From Clostridiales bacterium (GTDB lineage: Bacteria; Bacillota; Clostridia; Christensenellales; UBA1750), in the NCBI GenBank assembly GCA_015056005.1, contig SVHB01000012.1:1-41948 (forward strand): a stretch of DNA of 41,948 nucleotides. Reading direction: 5' to 3'. The notes under the pieces are model-generated. The model ran no database searches, was not told the DNA's origin, and was given only the letters and a program-made list of their open reading frames with translations. Every line of letters starts with the position of its first letter. Position 1 is the first letter of the stretch. Both the position numbers and the translations under genes were made by a program. Of this stretch, positions 32,475 through 39,953 are shown piece by piece.

Positions 32475-34052
32475 ATGCTTTCACGCTACGGAACTTCCGG
32501 TGAAAAACGCGATATTTCGCTATATATAAAGGTGTTCAGGCTCATAAACGGGCTTGATGATACCGCTGAAGAGAAGTCTCAAAACCCGTCAGAGTCTTTG
32601 GAAGAAAACGCGGTTTTGGATGATCTTGCTGTACCCGAAAGCGAAAACGCCGAAGCAGCAGAAAAAGCTTCAGAGGTTTTGCAGGCATCCGACGCCGAGG
32701 CACAGACCGAAACCGAGCCTAAAACGGAAAACGCAGCCGAAGCCGAAAGCATCGATGAGCCTGTTCCCGAAGGAGAGTCATTTGATTTTGACGAAGCAGC
32801 CGAGGATACCCCATCGGAGGGCTTATCAGACGCGCAATCAGAGCAAAGCGCTCAGAGCATCGAAGAAGCATTGGAGAGCATTGATCCAACCGACGGTCCC
32901 ACATCGGTTTTCATAAAAAACAGATCCTCGGCGTTAATATTCACCGACGATCTTATAAAACTTGTTACAATCGTATCATCTGCGCTTTGTGCTGCAATGC
33001 TCGTTTTTTCGGTTGTTATAAGCGCGTTTAGGATAAACTTGCGCCCGGACAAGATCGTATACATAAGCGACGACGGCAGCCGCTTGGGAATGTACACAAA
33101 CGAAGATACGGTAAGCGGCTTTTTGAGCAGCAAGGGCATTTCGCTCTCCTTTGGCGATGAGCTCAGCGCAGATCCCGATGATCCCATAAACAACGGCATG
33201 CTGATAGCCATAGACAGGGCTATAACGGTATTCGTCAGCAGCAAGGATGAAATAAGCGCACACAGGGTATCGGGCGGCACGGTAGGCGATGCGCTTGAGG
33301 AAATTTACGGTGCGTCTATCCCCGCTTCGGTCACCACGCCTTCAAAGGACAGCATTCTTACCTCCGGCATGCTCATAACCATTGACGAGGTCACAAAGAA
33401 GATCGTAACTCAATCGGAGGTCATCCCTTATTCTCAGGTGACAGTCAGGGATCCTAACATCCTTCGCGGAAACACCGAGATAAAGCAGCAGGGTGTTGAC
33501 GGAAAGCTTGAAGTGACCTATGAGGTCACTTACATAAACGGGCAGGAGGTTTCAAGGTCTCAGATCAGCCGCGTGACTGCTCTTGAGCCCATAGAACAGA
33601 TCGTTCACAGGGGTGTTAAGGATCCTGCGACTCCCAAGCCGACGCAGAAAAAAACTTCCTCTCCAAAAAAGACCAGTGAACCCAAAAAGACGACCGATCC
33701 AAAAAAGACTTTCTCGCCCTCACAAAAGGCAGAGCTTTCCTCGGATAAGAGCAGCGTTACCATTGGCGGAAAGACCTACAAGATCGCATATTCCTATGAG
33801 GTCATGGCGACCGCATACACTCACACGGGCAACAAGACCGCGTCGGGCAAATGGCCCGAGGTAGGCATGATGGCGGTCGACCGCTCGATATTCCCGTTTG
33901 GCACCAAGGCCTATGTTCCCGGTTACGGCATCGCTGTTGCCGAGGATGTCGGCGGGTTCAGGGGCGATCAGATCGACCTTTTCATGGACACATACGAAGA
34001 ATGCATCAACTGGGGCCGCAAGCGCGGACTGACAATATATATTCTTGAATAG
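32475..34052 (+). CDS. G5/3D-domain cell-wall protein (YabE-like)
   Basis: The 525-residue protein has a long acidic cytoplasmic region (about residues 25-145, rich in Glu, Ala and Ser) and one membrane helix at about 158-182. DUF348 ubiquitin-like repeats follow (KIVYISDDGSRLGMYTNED; AITVFVSSKDEISAHRVSGG), then a G5-like domain (EIKQQGVDGKLEVTYEVTYI), a Lys/Pro/Thr linker (KKTSEPKKTTDPKKT) and a C-terminal 3D domain. The 3D domain keeps its aspartates (MMAVDRSIFPFGTKAYVPG, then DVGGFRGDQIDLFMDT). 3D domains are lytic-transglycosylase-like enzymes that cut peptidoglycan. The place next to rsmA matches yabE of Bacillus. The acidic cytoplasmic part is not usual. GGGGGT precedes the ATG. Confidence 0.88.
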   Translation: MLSRYGTSGEKRDISLYIKVFRLINGLDDTAEEKSQNPSESLEENAVLDDLAVPESENAEAAEKASEVLQASDAEAQTETEPKTENAAEAESIDEPVPEGESFDFDEAAEDTPSEGLSDAQSEQSAQSIEEALESIDPTDGPTSVFIKNRSSALIFTDDLIKLVTIVSSALCAAMLVFSVVISAFRINLRPDKIVYISDDGSRLGMYTNEDTVSGFLSSKGISLSFGDELSADPDDPINNGMLIAIDRAITVFVSSKDEISAHRVSGGTVGDALEEIYGASIPASVTTPSKDSILTSGMLITIDEVTKKIVTQSEVIPYSQVTVRDPNILRGNTEIKQQGVDGKLEVTYEVTYINGQEVSRSQISRVTALEPIEQIVHRGVKDPATPKPTQKKTSSPKKTSEPKKTTDPKKTFSPSQKAELSSDKSSVTIGGKTYKIAYSYEVMATAYTHTGNKTASGKWPEVGMMAVDRSIFPFGTKAYVPGYGIAVAEDVGGFRGDQIDLFMDTYEECINWGRKRGLTIYILE

Positions 34053-34062
34053 GGTACAAAAC

Positions 34063-34899
34063 ATGAGCAGCGATATCGAAAGGCTTATAAAGCAAAACAA
34101 TTTCAAGTTCCAGCATTCGCTGGGTCAGAACTTTATTCTTGACGAGGCAATCTTAGAAGACATCGCCGATGCATCGGGCGTAGGCATTTCTGATCACGTG
34201 CTTGAGATCGGCGCGGGCGCGGGCAGTCTTACCCGCATGCTCTGCAAAAGGGCGGGCAAGGTGCTTGCTCTTGAGATAGACAAGAACCTCATGCCCATGC
34301 TCGGCGTTGTGCTTTCCCCCTTTGACAACGTACACGTTGAAAACGCTGACGTTATGAAGGCTGATCTTGCGTCTCTCATAGAAAAGCATTTGGGCGAAGG
34401 CGATGTACACGTGGTTGCAAACCTTCCTTATTACATCACGACCCCCGTTATTATGATGCTGCTTGAGAGCGATCTGCCCATACGCTCGCTTACAATAATG
34501 GTACAAAAAGAGGTCGCGCAGCGCATTGCCGCAAAGCCCAAGAGCAAGGATTACGGCGCGCTGACCCTTGCCGTTCAATACCGAATGAGCGCCGATATCG
34601 CCCTTGAGGTCACAGCAAAAAACTTTATGCCCCCGCCCAAGGTTGATTCCAGCGTGGTCGTTCTGCGCCGCCTTGAAAAACCGCCCGTCGACACCGATGA
34701 AAAGCTCTTTTTCAGGCTTGTCAAAGCCTGTTTTGCGATGCGCAGAAAGACCCTCAACAACAATCTTTGCGCTTCCTTCTCCCTTTCCAAGGAAAAAGCC
34801 GCCGCTATAATCGAAAAAGCCGGTTTCAAGCCCACAGTCCGCGGCGAAGAACTCTCAATTACCGACATCGCCGCCTTAGCGGAAGCTTTTAAGGAGTGA
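34063..34899 (+). CDS. rsmA: 16S rRNA dimethyltransferase RsmA (KsgA)
   Basis: RsmA dimethylates two adjacent adenines near the 3' end of 16S rRNA with S-adenosylmethionine. The 278-residue product has the start QNNFKFQHSLGQNFILD, SAM motif I VLEIGAGAGSLT (47-57), the acidic end of strand 2 ALEIDKN, and the catalytic NLPYYITTP (120-128), as well as MPPPKVDSSVVVL near residue 190. ATG 34063 is chosen because AGGGT lies 7 bases before it. An in-frame TTG at 34045 would overlap the upstream gene without a ribosome-binding site. It follows the YabE-like gene by 10 bases; the rnmV gene that lies between these two in Bacillus is absent. Confidence 0.95.
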   Translation: MSSDIERLIKQNNFKFQHSLGQNFILDEAILEDIADASGVGISDHVLEIGAGAGSLTRMLCKRAGKVLALEIDKNLMPMLGVVLSPFDNVHVENADVMKADLASLIEKHLGEGDVHVVANLPYYITTPVIMMLLESDLPIRSLTIMVQKEVAQRIAAKPKSKDYGALTLAVQYRMSADIALEVTAKNFMPPPKVDSSVVVLRRLEKPPVDTDEKLFFRLVKACFAMRRKTLNNNLCASFSLSKEKAAAIIEKAGFKPTVRGEELSITDIAALAEAFKE

Positions 34900-34908
34900 C
34901 GGGGGTAA

Positions 34909-35198
34909 GGGGGGGACGGTTTTCTTGGAAGAAGGCTTCGCCTTCTCCCAAACCCTCATCCACCAGAGGATTGCATCCTCTGGACTCCGCAGCTTTTGGT
35001 CGAGTAATTGAATACGTTAGCTTACGCGTTGCCCGTAAAGTGTGGGCAACGCGTGATTACTTTTCAGGAGAGTTGGGCTTTAGGGTAGTTACTAACCAAA
35101 ACATGCGCGAAGCGCATATTTCACGTCCCGAAGGGACATTTCACTCTTCACGCGGCGAAAGCCGCATTTCACTGCGGTCATGCCCCGCACGACCGCAA
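34909..35198 (+). repeat. Composite hairpin element, copy F, starting after rsmA
   Basis: The order is: G7 then ACGGTT; hairpin 1 GAAGGC-TTC-GCCTTC (34931-34946); hairpin 2 CCAGAGGAT-TGC-ATCCTCTGG (34963-34983); the linker CCGCAGCTTTTGG; hairpin 3 ACGCGTTGCCC/GGGCAACGCGT (35024-35054); then GGAGAGTTGGGCTTTAGGG and TAGTTACTAACCAAAAC. A tail of short hairpins follows with ATTTCAC spacers: ATGCGC-GAA-GCGCAT, GTCCC-GAA-GGGAC, GCGGC-GAAA-GCCGC. The end block CCCCGCACGACCGCAA closes it. No gene lies between rsmA and the glnN terminator. Confidence 0.87.
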
Positions 35199-35200
35199 CA

Positions 35201-35234
35201 AAAAACTCTGTGCATTTATCTGCACAGAGTTTTT
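35201..35234. terminator. Terminator of glnN, active both ways
   Basis: AAAAACTCTGTGCA pairs perfectly with TGCACAGAGTTTTT over 14 bp around TTTATC. It lies 37 bases after the glnN stop on the minus strand and also closes the rsmA/element F side. Confidence 0.92.
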
Positions 35235-35271
35235 GTATTCACAGGGGAAAATATCGCTGCTTAATAAATAC

Positions 35272-37359
35272 CTACACACTGAACAGCAGCTCGCCGTAGG
35301 TGGGGAAGGGCCAATACTTTTCCGCGCAGATGAGCTCCAGCTCGTCGGCGACGGCTCTGAGCTCCTGCATAGCAGAGAAAATACTGTCGTGGTAATAATG
35401 CGCGAGCTCTCCTGCGCCCTTGCAGGCCTTGGAATTGATCACAGCCTCGTCAAGCAAGCAGGTCTTCTTGTACATGCTGCCAAGGAGCGCGGATATCTTC
35501 ATTATCAGCGCGGTCTCGGCAGTATCGTCGGCATCGGGGCAGACGCTCTTTTTGAGCGAAAGCTCCTGAGAAAGCTCCTTGAGGTAAGAAGAAACAGCAG
35601 GCATGATCTCTCTTTTTGCCATCTCCAGCATGGTCATGGCTTCGATGGAAAGCACCTTGGAATAGTTCTCCATCAGTATCTCGTATCTGGACCTGACCTC
35701 GGCTTCTGTAAAGATGCCGTGACGGACGAACACGGAGATATTGTTGGGAGTTACGTAATACTCAAGCGCCTCGGGTGTGGATCTGAGGTTCAGAAGACCT
35801 CTCTGCTTTGCTTCCTCCACCCATTCGTCGGAATAGTTATTGCCGTTGAATATAATGCGCTTATGGGTGCGGATGGTATTTCTGATGATCTCAAGCGCGG
35901 CTTTTTCGACGTCTTCAGCCTGTTCCAAAATATCGGCATATTTTTCAAGCACATCGGCAACAATGGTATTGATTATGATATTGGGCTCTGCGACCGAGAA
36001 CGCGCTGCCCACCATGCGGAACTCAAACTTATTGCCGGTAAACGCAAGGGGTGAGGTACGGTTTCTGTCTGCGGTATCCTGTGCAAAATGGGGCAGGACC
36101 GCTACGCCCATATCCATATCGTGGGAAGTATGCCTCTTATACTCGCTGCCGCTTTCGATGGCTTCAAGGATCGCGGTGATCTCGCTGCCAAGGAAGATGG
36201 AAACGATAGCGGGCGGAGCTTCGTTCGCGCCAAGGCGATGATCGTTGCCAGCGCTTGCCACGGTGACCCTGAGCAGGCCCTGGAACATATCCACAGCCTC
36301 TGCAACCGCTGCAATAAACAGCAAAAAGCGGGTGTTTTCCTCGGGACGCTTTCCGGGGTCGAGCAGGTTCACTCCGGTATTGGTCGCAAGCGACCAGTTA
36401 TTATGCTTGCCGCTGCCGTTCACGCCCGCAAAGGGCTTTTCATGAAGAAGACATGTGAGCCCATGGCGCAGCGCGACCTTTTTCATAAGGTCCATGGTAA
36501 GCTGGTTATGGTCGGTGGCAACATTGGTGACCTCGTATATGGGAGCCAGCTCGTGCTGTGCGGGCGCCGCTTCGTTATGCTCGGTCTTTGCGGGGATGCC
36601 AAGCTTATAAAGCTCATCGTCAAGCTCGGTCATAAATGCCTTTACTCTGGGCTTTATGGAACCGAAATAATGATCTTCAAGCTCTTGACCCTTGGGCGAT
36701 CTTGCGCCGAAAAGGGTACGGCCGGTGAACATAAGGTCCTTGCGCTTTTTGACAAGCTCGGTATCTACAAGGAAATACTCCTGCTCGGGACCGACCGTGG
36801 TGGTAACCGAGGTCACATCGTCCATGCCGAAGCATTTGACTATCCTGAGCGCCTGAGCGCTGATGACCTGCATGGATCTCAAAAGGGGAGTTTTCTTATC
36901 AAGCGCTTCGCCGCCGTAGCTGCAAAAAGCGGTGGGGATGCAAAGCACGCCTTCCTTTATGAACGCATAAGAAGTGGGATCCCAGGTGGTATAGCCCCTT
37001 GCTTCAAAGGTGGCTCTTAAACCGCCCGAAGGGAAGGAGGAAGCGTCGGGTTCGCCCTTGATGAGCTCTTTGCCCGAAAATTCCATTATTATGCCGTCGT
37101 CCCTTGTGGTCATGAAGCCGTCATGCTTTTCGGCGGTGATGCCGGTCATGGGCTGGAACCAATGTGTATAATGGGTCACGCCATGCTCGACCGCCCAATC
37201 CTTCATCGCGTTTGCGACGACGTTTGCAACGTCAAGATCGAGCGCCCTGCCCTCGTTTATGGTCTTTTTCAGCGCCTTATAGGTCTCTCTGGGCAGTCTT
37301 TCCTTCATGACCGCATCGTTGAAAACCATGCTGCCGAAGGTCTTTGTAAGGTTGCTCAT
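35272..37359 (-). CDS. glnN: Type III glutamine synthetase
   Basis: The enzyme makes glutamine from glutamate, ammonia and ATP. The 695-residue length and the blocks [14 protein letters not shown]-like start (here [16 protein letters not shown]), [48 protein letters not shown] and [14 protein letters not shown] are those of GSIII, which is unlike the 450-residue GSI. The glutamates of the metal site (EQE, EHNE) are present. A GGGGAGG ribosome-binding site precedes the ATG, a perfect promoter lies at 37436-37464, and a terminator follows. It is monocistronic. The leader of about 65 bases has a small GC-rich hairpin but no riboswitch I can name. Confidence 0.96.
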   Translation of the reverse strand: MSNLTKTFGSMVFNDAVMKERLPRETYKALKKTINEGRALDLDVANVVANAMKDWAVEHGVTHYTHWFQPMTGITAEKHDGFMTTRDDGIIMEFSGKELIKGEPDASSFPSGGLRATFEARGYTTWDPTSYAFIKEGVLCIPTAFCSYGGEALDKKTPLLRSMQVISAQALRIVKCFGMDDVTSVTTTVGPEQEYFLVDTELVKKRKDLMFTGRTLFGARSPKGQELEDHYFGSIKPRVKAFMTELDDELYKLGIPAKTEHNEAAPAQHELAPIYEVTNVATDHNQLTMDLMKKVALRHGLTCLLHEKPFAGVNGSGKHNNWSLATNTGVNLLDPGKRPEENTRFLLFIAAVAEAVDMFQGLLRVTVASAGNDHRLGANEAPPAIVSIFLGSEITAILEAIESGSEYKRHTSHDMDMGVAVLPHFAQDTADRNRTSPLAFTGNKFEFRMVGSAFSVAEPNIIINTIVADVLEKYADILEQAEDVEKAALEIIRNTIRTHKRIIFNGNNYSDEWVEEAKQRGLLNLRSTPEALEYYVTPNNISVFVRHGIFTEAEVRSRYEILMENYSKVLSIEAMTMLEMAKREIMPAVSSYLKELSQELSLKKSVCPDADDTAETALIMKISALLGSMYKKTCLLDEAVINSKACKGAGELAHYYHDSIFSAMQELRAVADELELICAEKYWPFPTYGELLFSV

Positions 37360-37435
37360 CTAAGCTTACCTCCCCGAAATGAATAAAGCGCCGCAAGCGA
37401 AACCGCTCACAGCGCCATTGCTGTCATACATCGGT

Positions 37436-37464
37436 ATTATAAAATATGCCAAATGCTTTGTCAA
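37436..37464 (-). promoter_or_regulatory. Consensus promoter of glnN
   Basis: On the minus strand, TTGACA (37464-37459) and TATAAT (37441-37436) are exactly 17 bases apart. Confidence 0.93.
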
Positions 37465-37538
37465 CCGTTTTTTGCTTCATCCGACCTCAAAAAAGCCCAA
37501 AAAAGCCTTGTTTGTGAACGAATTGTAAAAAATAGGGG

Positions 37539-37567
37539 TTGTAAACCAAGCATATCGGTGTTATAAT
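37539..37567 (+). promoter_or_regulatory. Promoter of the rimP-nusA-infB operon
   Basis: TTGTAA (37539-37544) and TATAAT (37562-37567) are 17 bases apart. The start of transcription would fall near 37574, leaving a leader of about 115 bases before rimP. Confidence 0.85.
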
Positions 37568-37594
37568 AGTAACTGTAGAATGTTGTACTTGTGT

Positions 37595-37626
37595 GAAAGA
37601 GTGGGAATGCCCGCTCTTTCGTTTTT
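37595..37626 (+). terminator. Terminator-like hairpin in the rimP leader (candidate attenuator)
   Basis: GAAAGAGTGGG (37595-37605) pairs with CCCGCTCTTTC (37610-37620), with one T-G pair, around AATG, and is followed by GTTTTTAG. It starts about 20 bases after the expected transcription start and lies 62 bases before the rimP start, so it can stop most transcripts early. The operon encodes NusA, which acts on such pause/terminator hairpins, so self-control is a reasonable idea. Confidence 0.7.
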
Positions 37627-37687
37627 AGTGTGCGGCATTTTGGCAAACATCAATATTTATGTCTTTACATCCGGAGGTCGTAAGCAT

Positions 37688-38173
37688 TTGGCTAATAACA
37701 GTGCTGTAAAAGCAGTATGGGCAAAGCTTGAAGAATTGGCTTTAAGCATGGAGCTCGAGCTGGTCGATATTTCCCTTTCAAAAGAAGCAGGCGAGTATTT
37801 CCTTCGCATCGCCATTGATAAGACCGGCGGCATCTCCCTTGATGACTGCGAAAAATTCCACAAGCAGGCCATCGCGTTCGTTGAAGATATAGATTACGAT
37901 TACCTTGAGTGCTCCTCGCCCGGCCTTGATTACGCTTTCAAAAAGCAGCGCGATTATGAGCGTAACATGGGAAAAGATATCGAGGTGCGCCTTTTTGCGC
38001 CAAAAAACGGTGTGAAGCAGTTCGTGGGCAAGCTCGTTTCCTGCGACGAAAACGGCTTTACCGTGCTTACCAAAAAGCTCAAGCCCAAGGATAGTGAAAA
38101 CGAGATCACTTTCACCTATAAAGAAACTGCGCTTGCAAGGCTTTATGTCGACTTCAGCGGCGTCCTTCAATAA
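37688..38173 (+). CDS. rimP: Ribosome maturation factor RimP
   Basis: RimP helps assemble the 30S subunit. The 161-residue product has the N-domain VWAKLEELALSMELELVDI, the family block LRIAIDKTGGISLDDCEKFH and YLECSSPGLD, and an Sm-like C-domain with GKDIEVRLF and FVGKLVSCDENGFTVL. The start is TTG at 37688, with GGAGGT 9 bases upstream; the open frame reaches back to an ATG at 37580, but that would run through the leader hairpin. It is the first gene of the operon with nusA, 33 bases upstream of it. Confidence 0.93.
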   Translation: MANNSAVKAVWAKLEELALSMELELVDISLSKEAGEYFLRIAIDKTGGISLDDCEKFHKQAIAFVEDIDYDYLECSSPGLDYAFKKQRDYERNMGKDIEVRLFAPKNGVKQFVGKLVSCDENGFTVLTKKLKPKDSENEITFTYKETALARLYVDFSGVLQ

Positions 38174-38206
38174 GCACCGCTTGCATATATATTAGGAGAG
38201 ATCAGG

Positions 38207-39310
38207 ATGAAACACAACGCAGAATTCATGGACGCGCTCAACGCTATAGCGAAAGAGCGCGGAATAGATAAGCAGATGCTCCTTGACACCATCGAGCAGG
38301 CTCTCATTTCCGCTTTCAAGAAAAACTTCGGCACTTCTCAGAATGTCAAGGTTTCCATAGACAACGATACCGGCGCTATCGCGGTATATGCTCTTAAATC
38401 CGTAGTTGAAGAGGTCAATGATCCCGCAGTTGAGATCAGCGTTGCCGATGCGAAGAAGCAGAAGCAGTACTACGAAGCCGGCGATATCCTCGAGATCGAG
38501 GTCACTCCCCGTACCTTCGGCAGGATCGCAGCACAGACCGCAAAGCAGGTCGTCGTTCAGCGCATCCGCGAAGCAGAGCGCGGCGTCATTTACGACGAAT
38601 ACATCGAAAAAGAAAACGAGATCATGACCGCTATCGTACAGCGCGTCGAGGGCAAGCAGGTATTTGTCGAGCTTTCAAGGACCGAGGGTCTGCTCGACGG
38701 CTCCCAGCACATCCCCGGCGAGGAATATGCTCCCGGCGACCGCGTTAAGGTTTACGTTCTCGAGGTCCTCAGGACCAACAAGGGTCCTCAGGTGCTCGTT
38801 TCCCGCACCCACAGCGGTCTTGTAAAGAGACTGTTCGAGATCGAATCCCCCGAGATCCTCTCCGGTGTTGTCCAGATCAAGGCGATCACCCGCGAAGCCG
38901 GCTACCGCACCAAGATGGCAGTCGCTTCCTCCGATCCCAACGTTGATCCCATCGGTTCCTGCGTAGGTCCCAAGGGCATCAGGGTCGAAAAGATCGTGTC
39001 CGAGCTCAAGGGCGAAAAGATCGACATCATCAAGTGGTCTGCCGATCCCGCAGAGTTCATCGCAAACGCTCTTTCTCCCGCTAAGGTAGTTTCCGTCTTT
39101 ATCAACGAAGGCGAAAAGGCCGCGAAGGTCATCGTTCCCAACAACCAGCTTTCCCTCGCCATCGGCAAGGAAGGCCAGAACGCAAGGCTCGCCGCCAAGC
39201 TCACCGGCTGGAAGATCGATATCAAGAGCTATGCTCAGATGGAAGAAGCCATGGGCTTTGACGATGAGGATATCGACGAAGAAAGCTACGCCGAGGAAGA
39301 TCAGATATGA
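38207..39310 (+). CDS. nusA: Transcription termination/antitermination factor NusA
   Basis: NusA binds RNA polymerase and affects pausing and termination. The 367-residue product has the N-terminal polymerase-binding domain (FMDALNAIAKERGIDKQMLL), an S1 domain (GVIYDEYIEKENEIMTAIVQ onward) and two KH domains (CVGPKGIRVEKIVSELKGEK and LAIGKEGQNARLAAKLTGWK). It lacks the acidic repeats of the E. coli protein, as is normal in Firmicutes, and ends in a short acidic tail (DDEDIDEESYAEED). AGGAG precedes the ATG. Its stop overlaps the rnpM start by four bases (ATGA). Confidence 0.97.
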   Translation: MKHNAEFMDALNAIAKERGIDKQMLLDTIEQALISAFKKNFGTSQNVKVSIDNDTGAIAVYALKSVVEEVNDPAVEISVADAKKQKQYYEAGDILEIEVTPRTFGRIAAQTAKQVVVQRIREAERGVIYDEYIEKENEIMTAIVQRVEGKQVFVELSRTEGLLDGSQHIPGEEYAPGDRVKVYVLEVLRTNKGPQVLVSRTHSGLVKRLFEIESPEILSGVVQIKAITREAGYRTKMAVASSDPNVDPIGSCVGPKGIRVEKIVSELKGEKIDIIKWSADPAEFIANALSPAKVVSVFINEGEKAAKVIVPNNQLSLAIGKEGQNARLAAKLTGWKIDIKSYAQMEEAMGFDDEDIDEESYAEEDQI

Positions 39311-39585
39311 TAAAGCGCAAAACGCCGATGCGCATGTGCGTTGGCTGCCGCGAGATGAAGGCAAAAACCGATCTCATCCGCGTGGTGCGCACCCCTGAGG
39401 GAAATGTGGTCGTCGACCGCAGGGGCAAGCTCTCCGGCAGGGGCGCCTACATCTGCCCCACAGGCGAATGTTTCAAAAAAGCGATCAAGTCAAGGGCAAT
39501 TCAGAGGCAGCTTGAGGTCGAGATAGACGAAACTACCATGGCAGCGCTTGAGATCGAAGTACTAAGGCGTGAAAACGATGTCTGA
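39307..39585 (+). CDS. rnpM: RNase P modulator RnpM (YlxR)
   Basis: The 92-residue protein is a YlxR-family member. RMCVGCREMKAKTDLIRVV carries the conserved Cys-Val-Gly-Cys and is followed by VVDRRGKLSGRGAYICPTGE and FKKAIKSRAIQR. The family fold binds RNA; the Bacillus protein was shown to bind RNase P RNA and was renamed RnpM. Two more cysteines lie in CPTGEC. The ATG overlaps the nusA stop by four bases. Its own stop lies inside the start region of the L7Ae-like gene, so the three genes are translationally coupled. Confidence 0.92.
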   Translation: MIKRKTPMRMCVGCREMKAKTDLIRVVRTPEGNVVVDRRGKLSGRGAYICPTGECFKKAIKSRAIQRQLEVEIDETTMAALEIEVLRRENDV

Positions 39586-39880
39586 TACCGAAAAATTCCT
39601 CGGGTTCCTCGGGCTTTGCGCAAGAGCAGGCAAGCTGCAAAGCGGCGACGAGGCAGCGCGAATCGCTATCAAAAACGGCACGGCAAAGCTGTGCATATGG
39701 GACAAGAGCGCATCTGCACGCACGCAGAAGGATATCGAATCCGCCTGCAAATATTATAATATCCCCTATGCCCCGGTGGATGGCGACATAGGGTCAAGAA
39801 TAGGCAAACCGGGCAGGATGGTCGTGGTGATACTCGACAAGGGTTTTGCAAATACCATGATCAAAATGCTTGAAATATAG
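39578..39880 (+). CDS. ylxQ: YlxQ, L7Ae-family RNA-binding protein
   Basis: The 100-residue protein has the L7Ae/L30e fold: KFLGFLGLCARAGKLQSGDE is the standard YlxQ start, followed by AARIAIKNGTAKLCIWDKSAS, YYNIPYAPV and a C-terminal helix. L7Ae proteins bind kink-turn RNAs, and YlxQ is thought to do likewise. ATG 39578 is used, with AAGG 9 bases before it; GTG at 39569 is a possible alternative. It overlaps rnpM by eight bases. A small hairpin (GGCAGG/CCTGCC, 39888-39904) lies between it and infB without a T-run. Confidence 0.9.
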   Translation: MSDTEKFLGFLGLCARAGKLQSGDEAARIAIKNGTAKLCIWDKSASARTQKDIESACKYYNIPYAPVDGDIGSRIGKPGRMVVVILDKGFANTMIKMLEI

Positions 39881-39953
39881 CTTGTTTGGCAGGTTTAACC
39901 TGCCCTCCATCCAAAGCCTTTTTATGGCAGAAAATAAGGAGTGCATTCATTAG

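Noticed and set aside
34896-35264. Open frame of 122 codons across hairpin element F
   Set aside because: The frame runs through all the hairpins and their conserved linkers. Similar short frames occur by chance in copies C and E, and none has a ribosome-binding site.
37365-37435. Glutamine riboswitch before glnN
   Set aside because: The leader is short and holds only a small GC-rich hairpin. I cannot match it to the known glutamine-sensing RNAs.
37580-37687. Longer rimP starting at ATG 37580
   Set aside because: The extra 36 codons run through the leader hairpin and have no ribosome-binding site. The TTG at 37688 follows a GGAGGT at a good distance and gives the normal RimP length.
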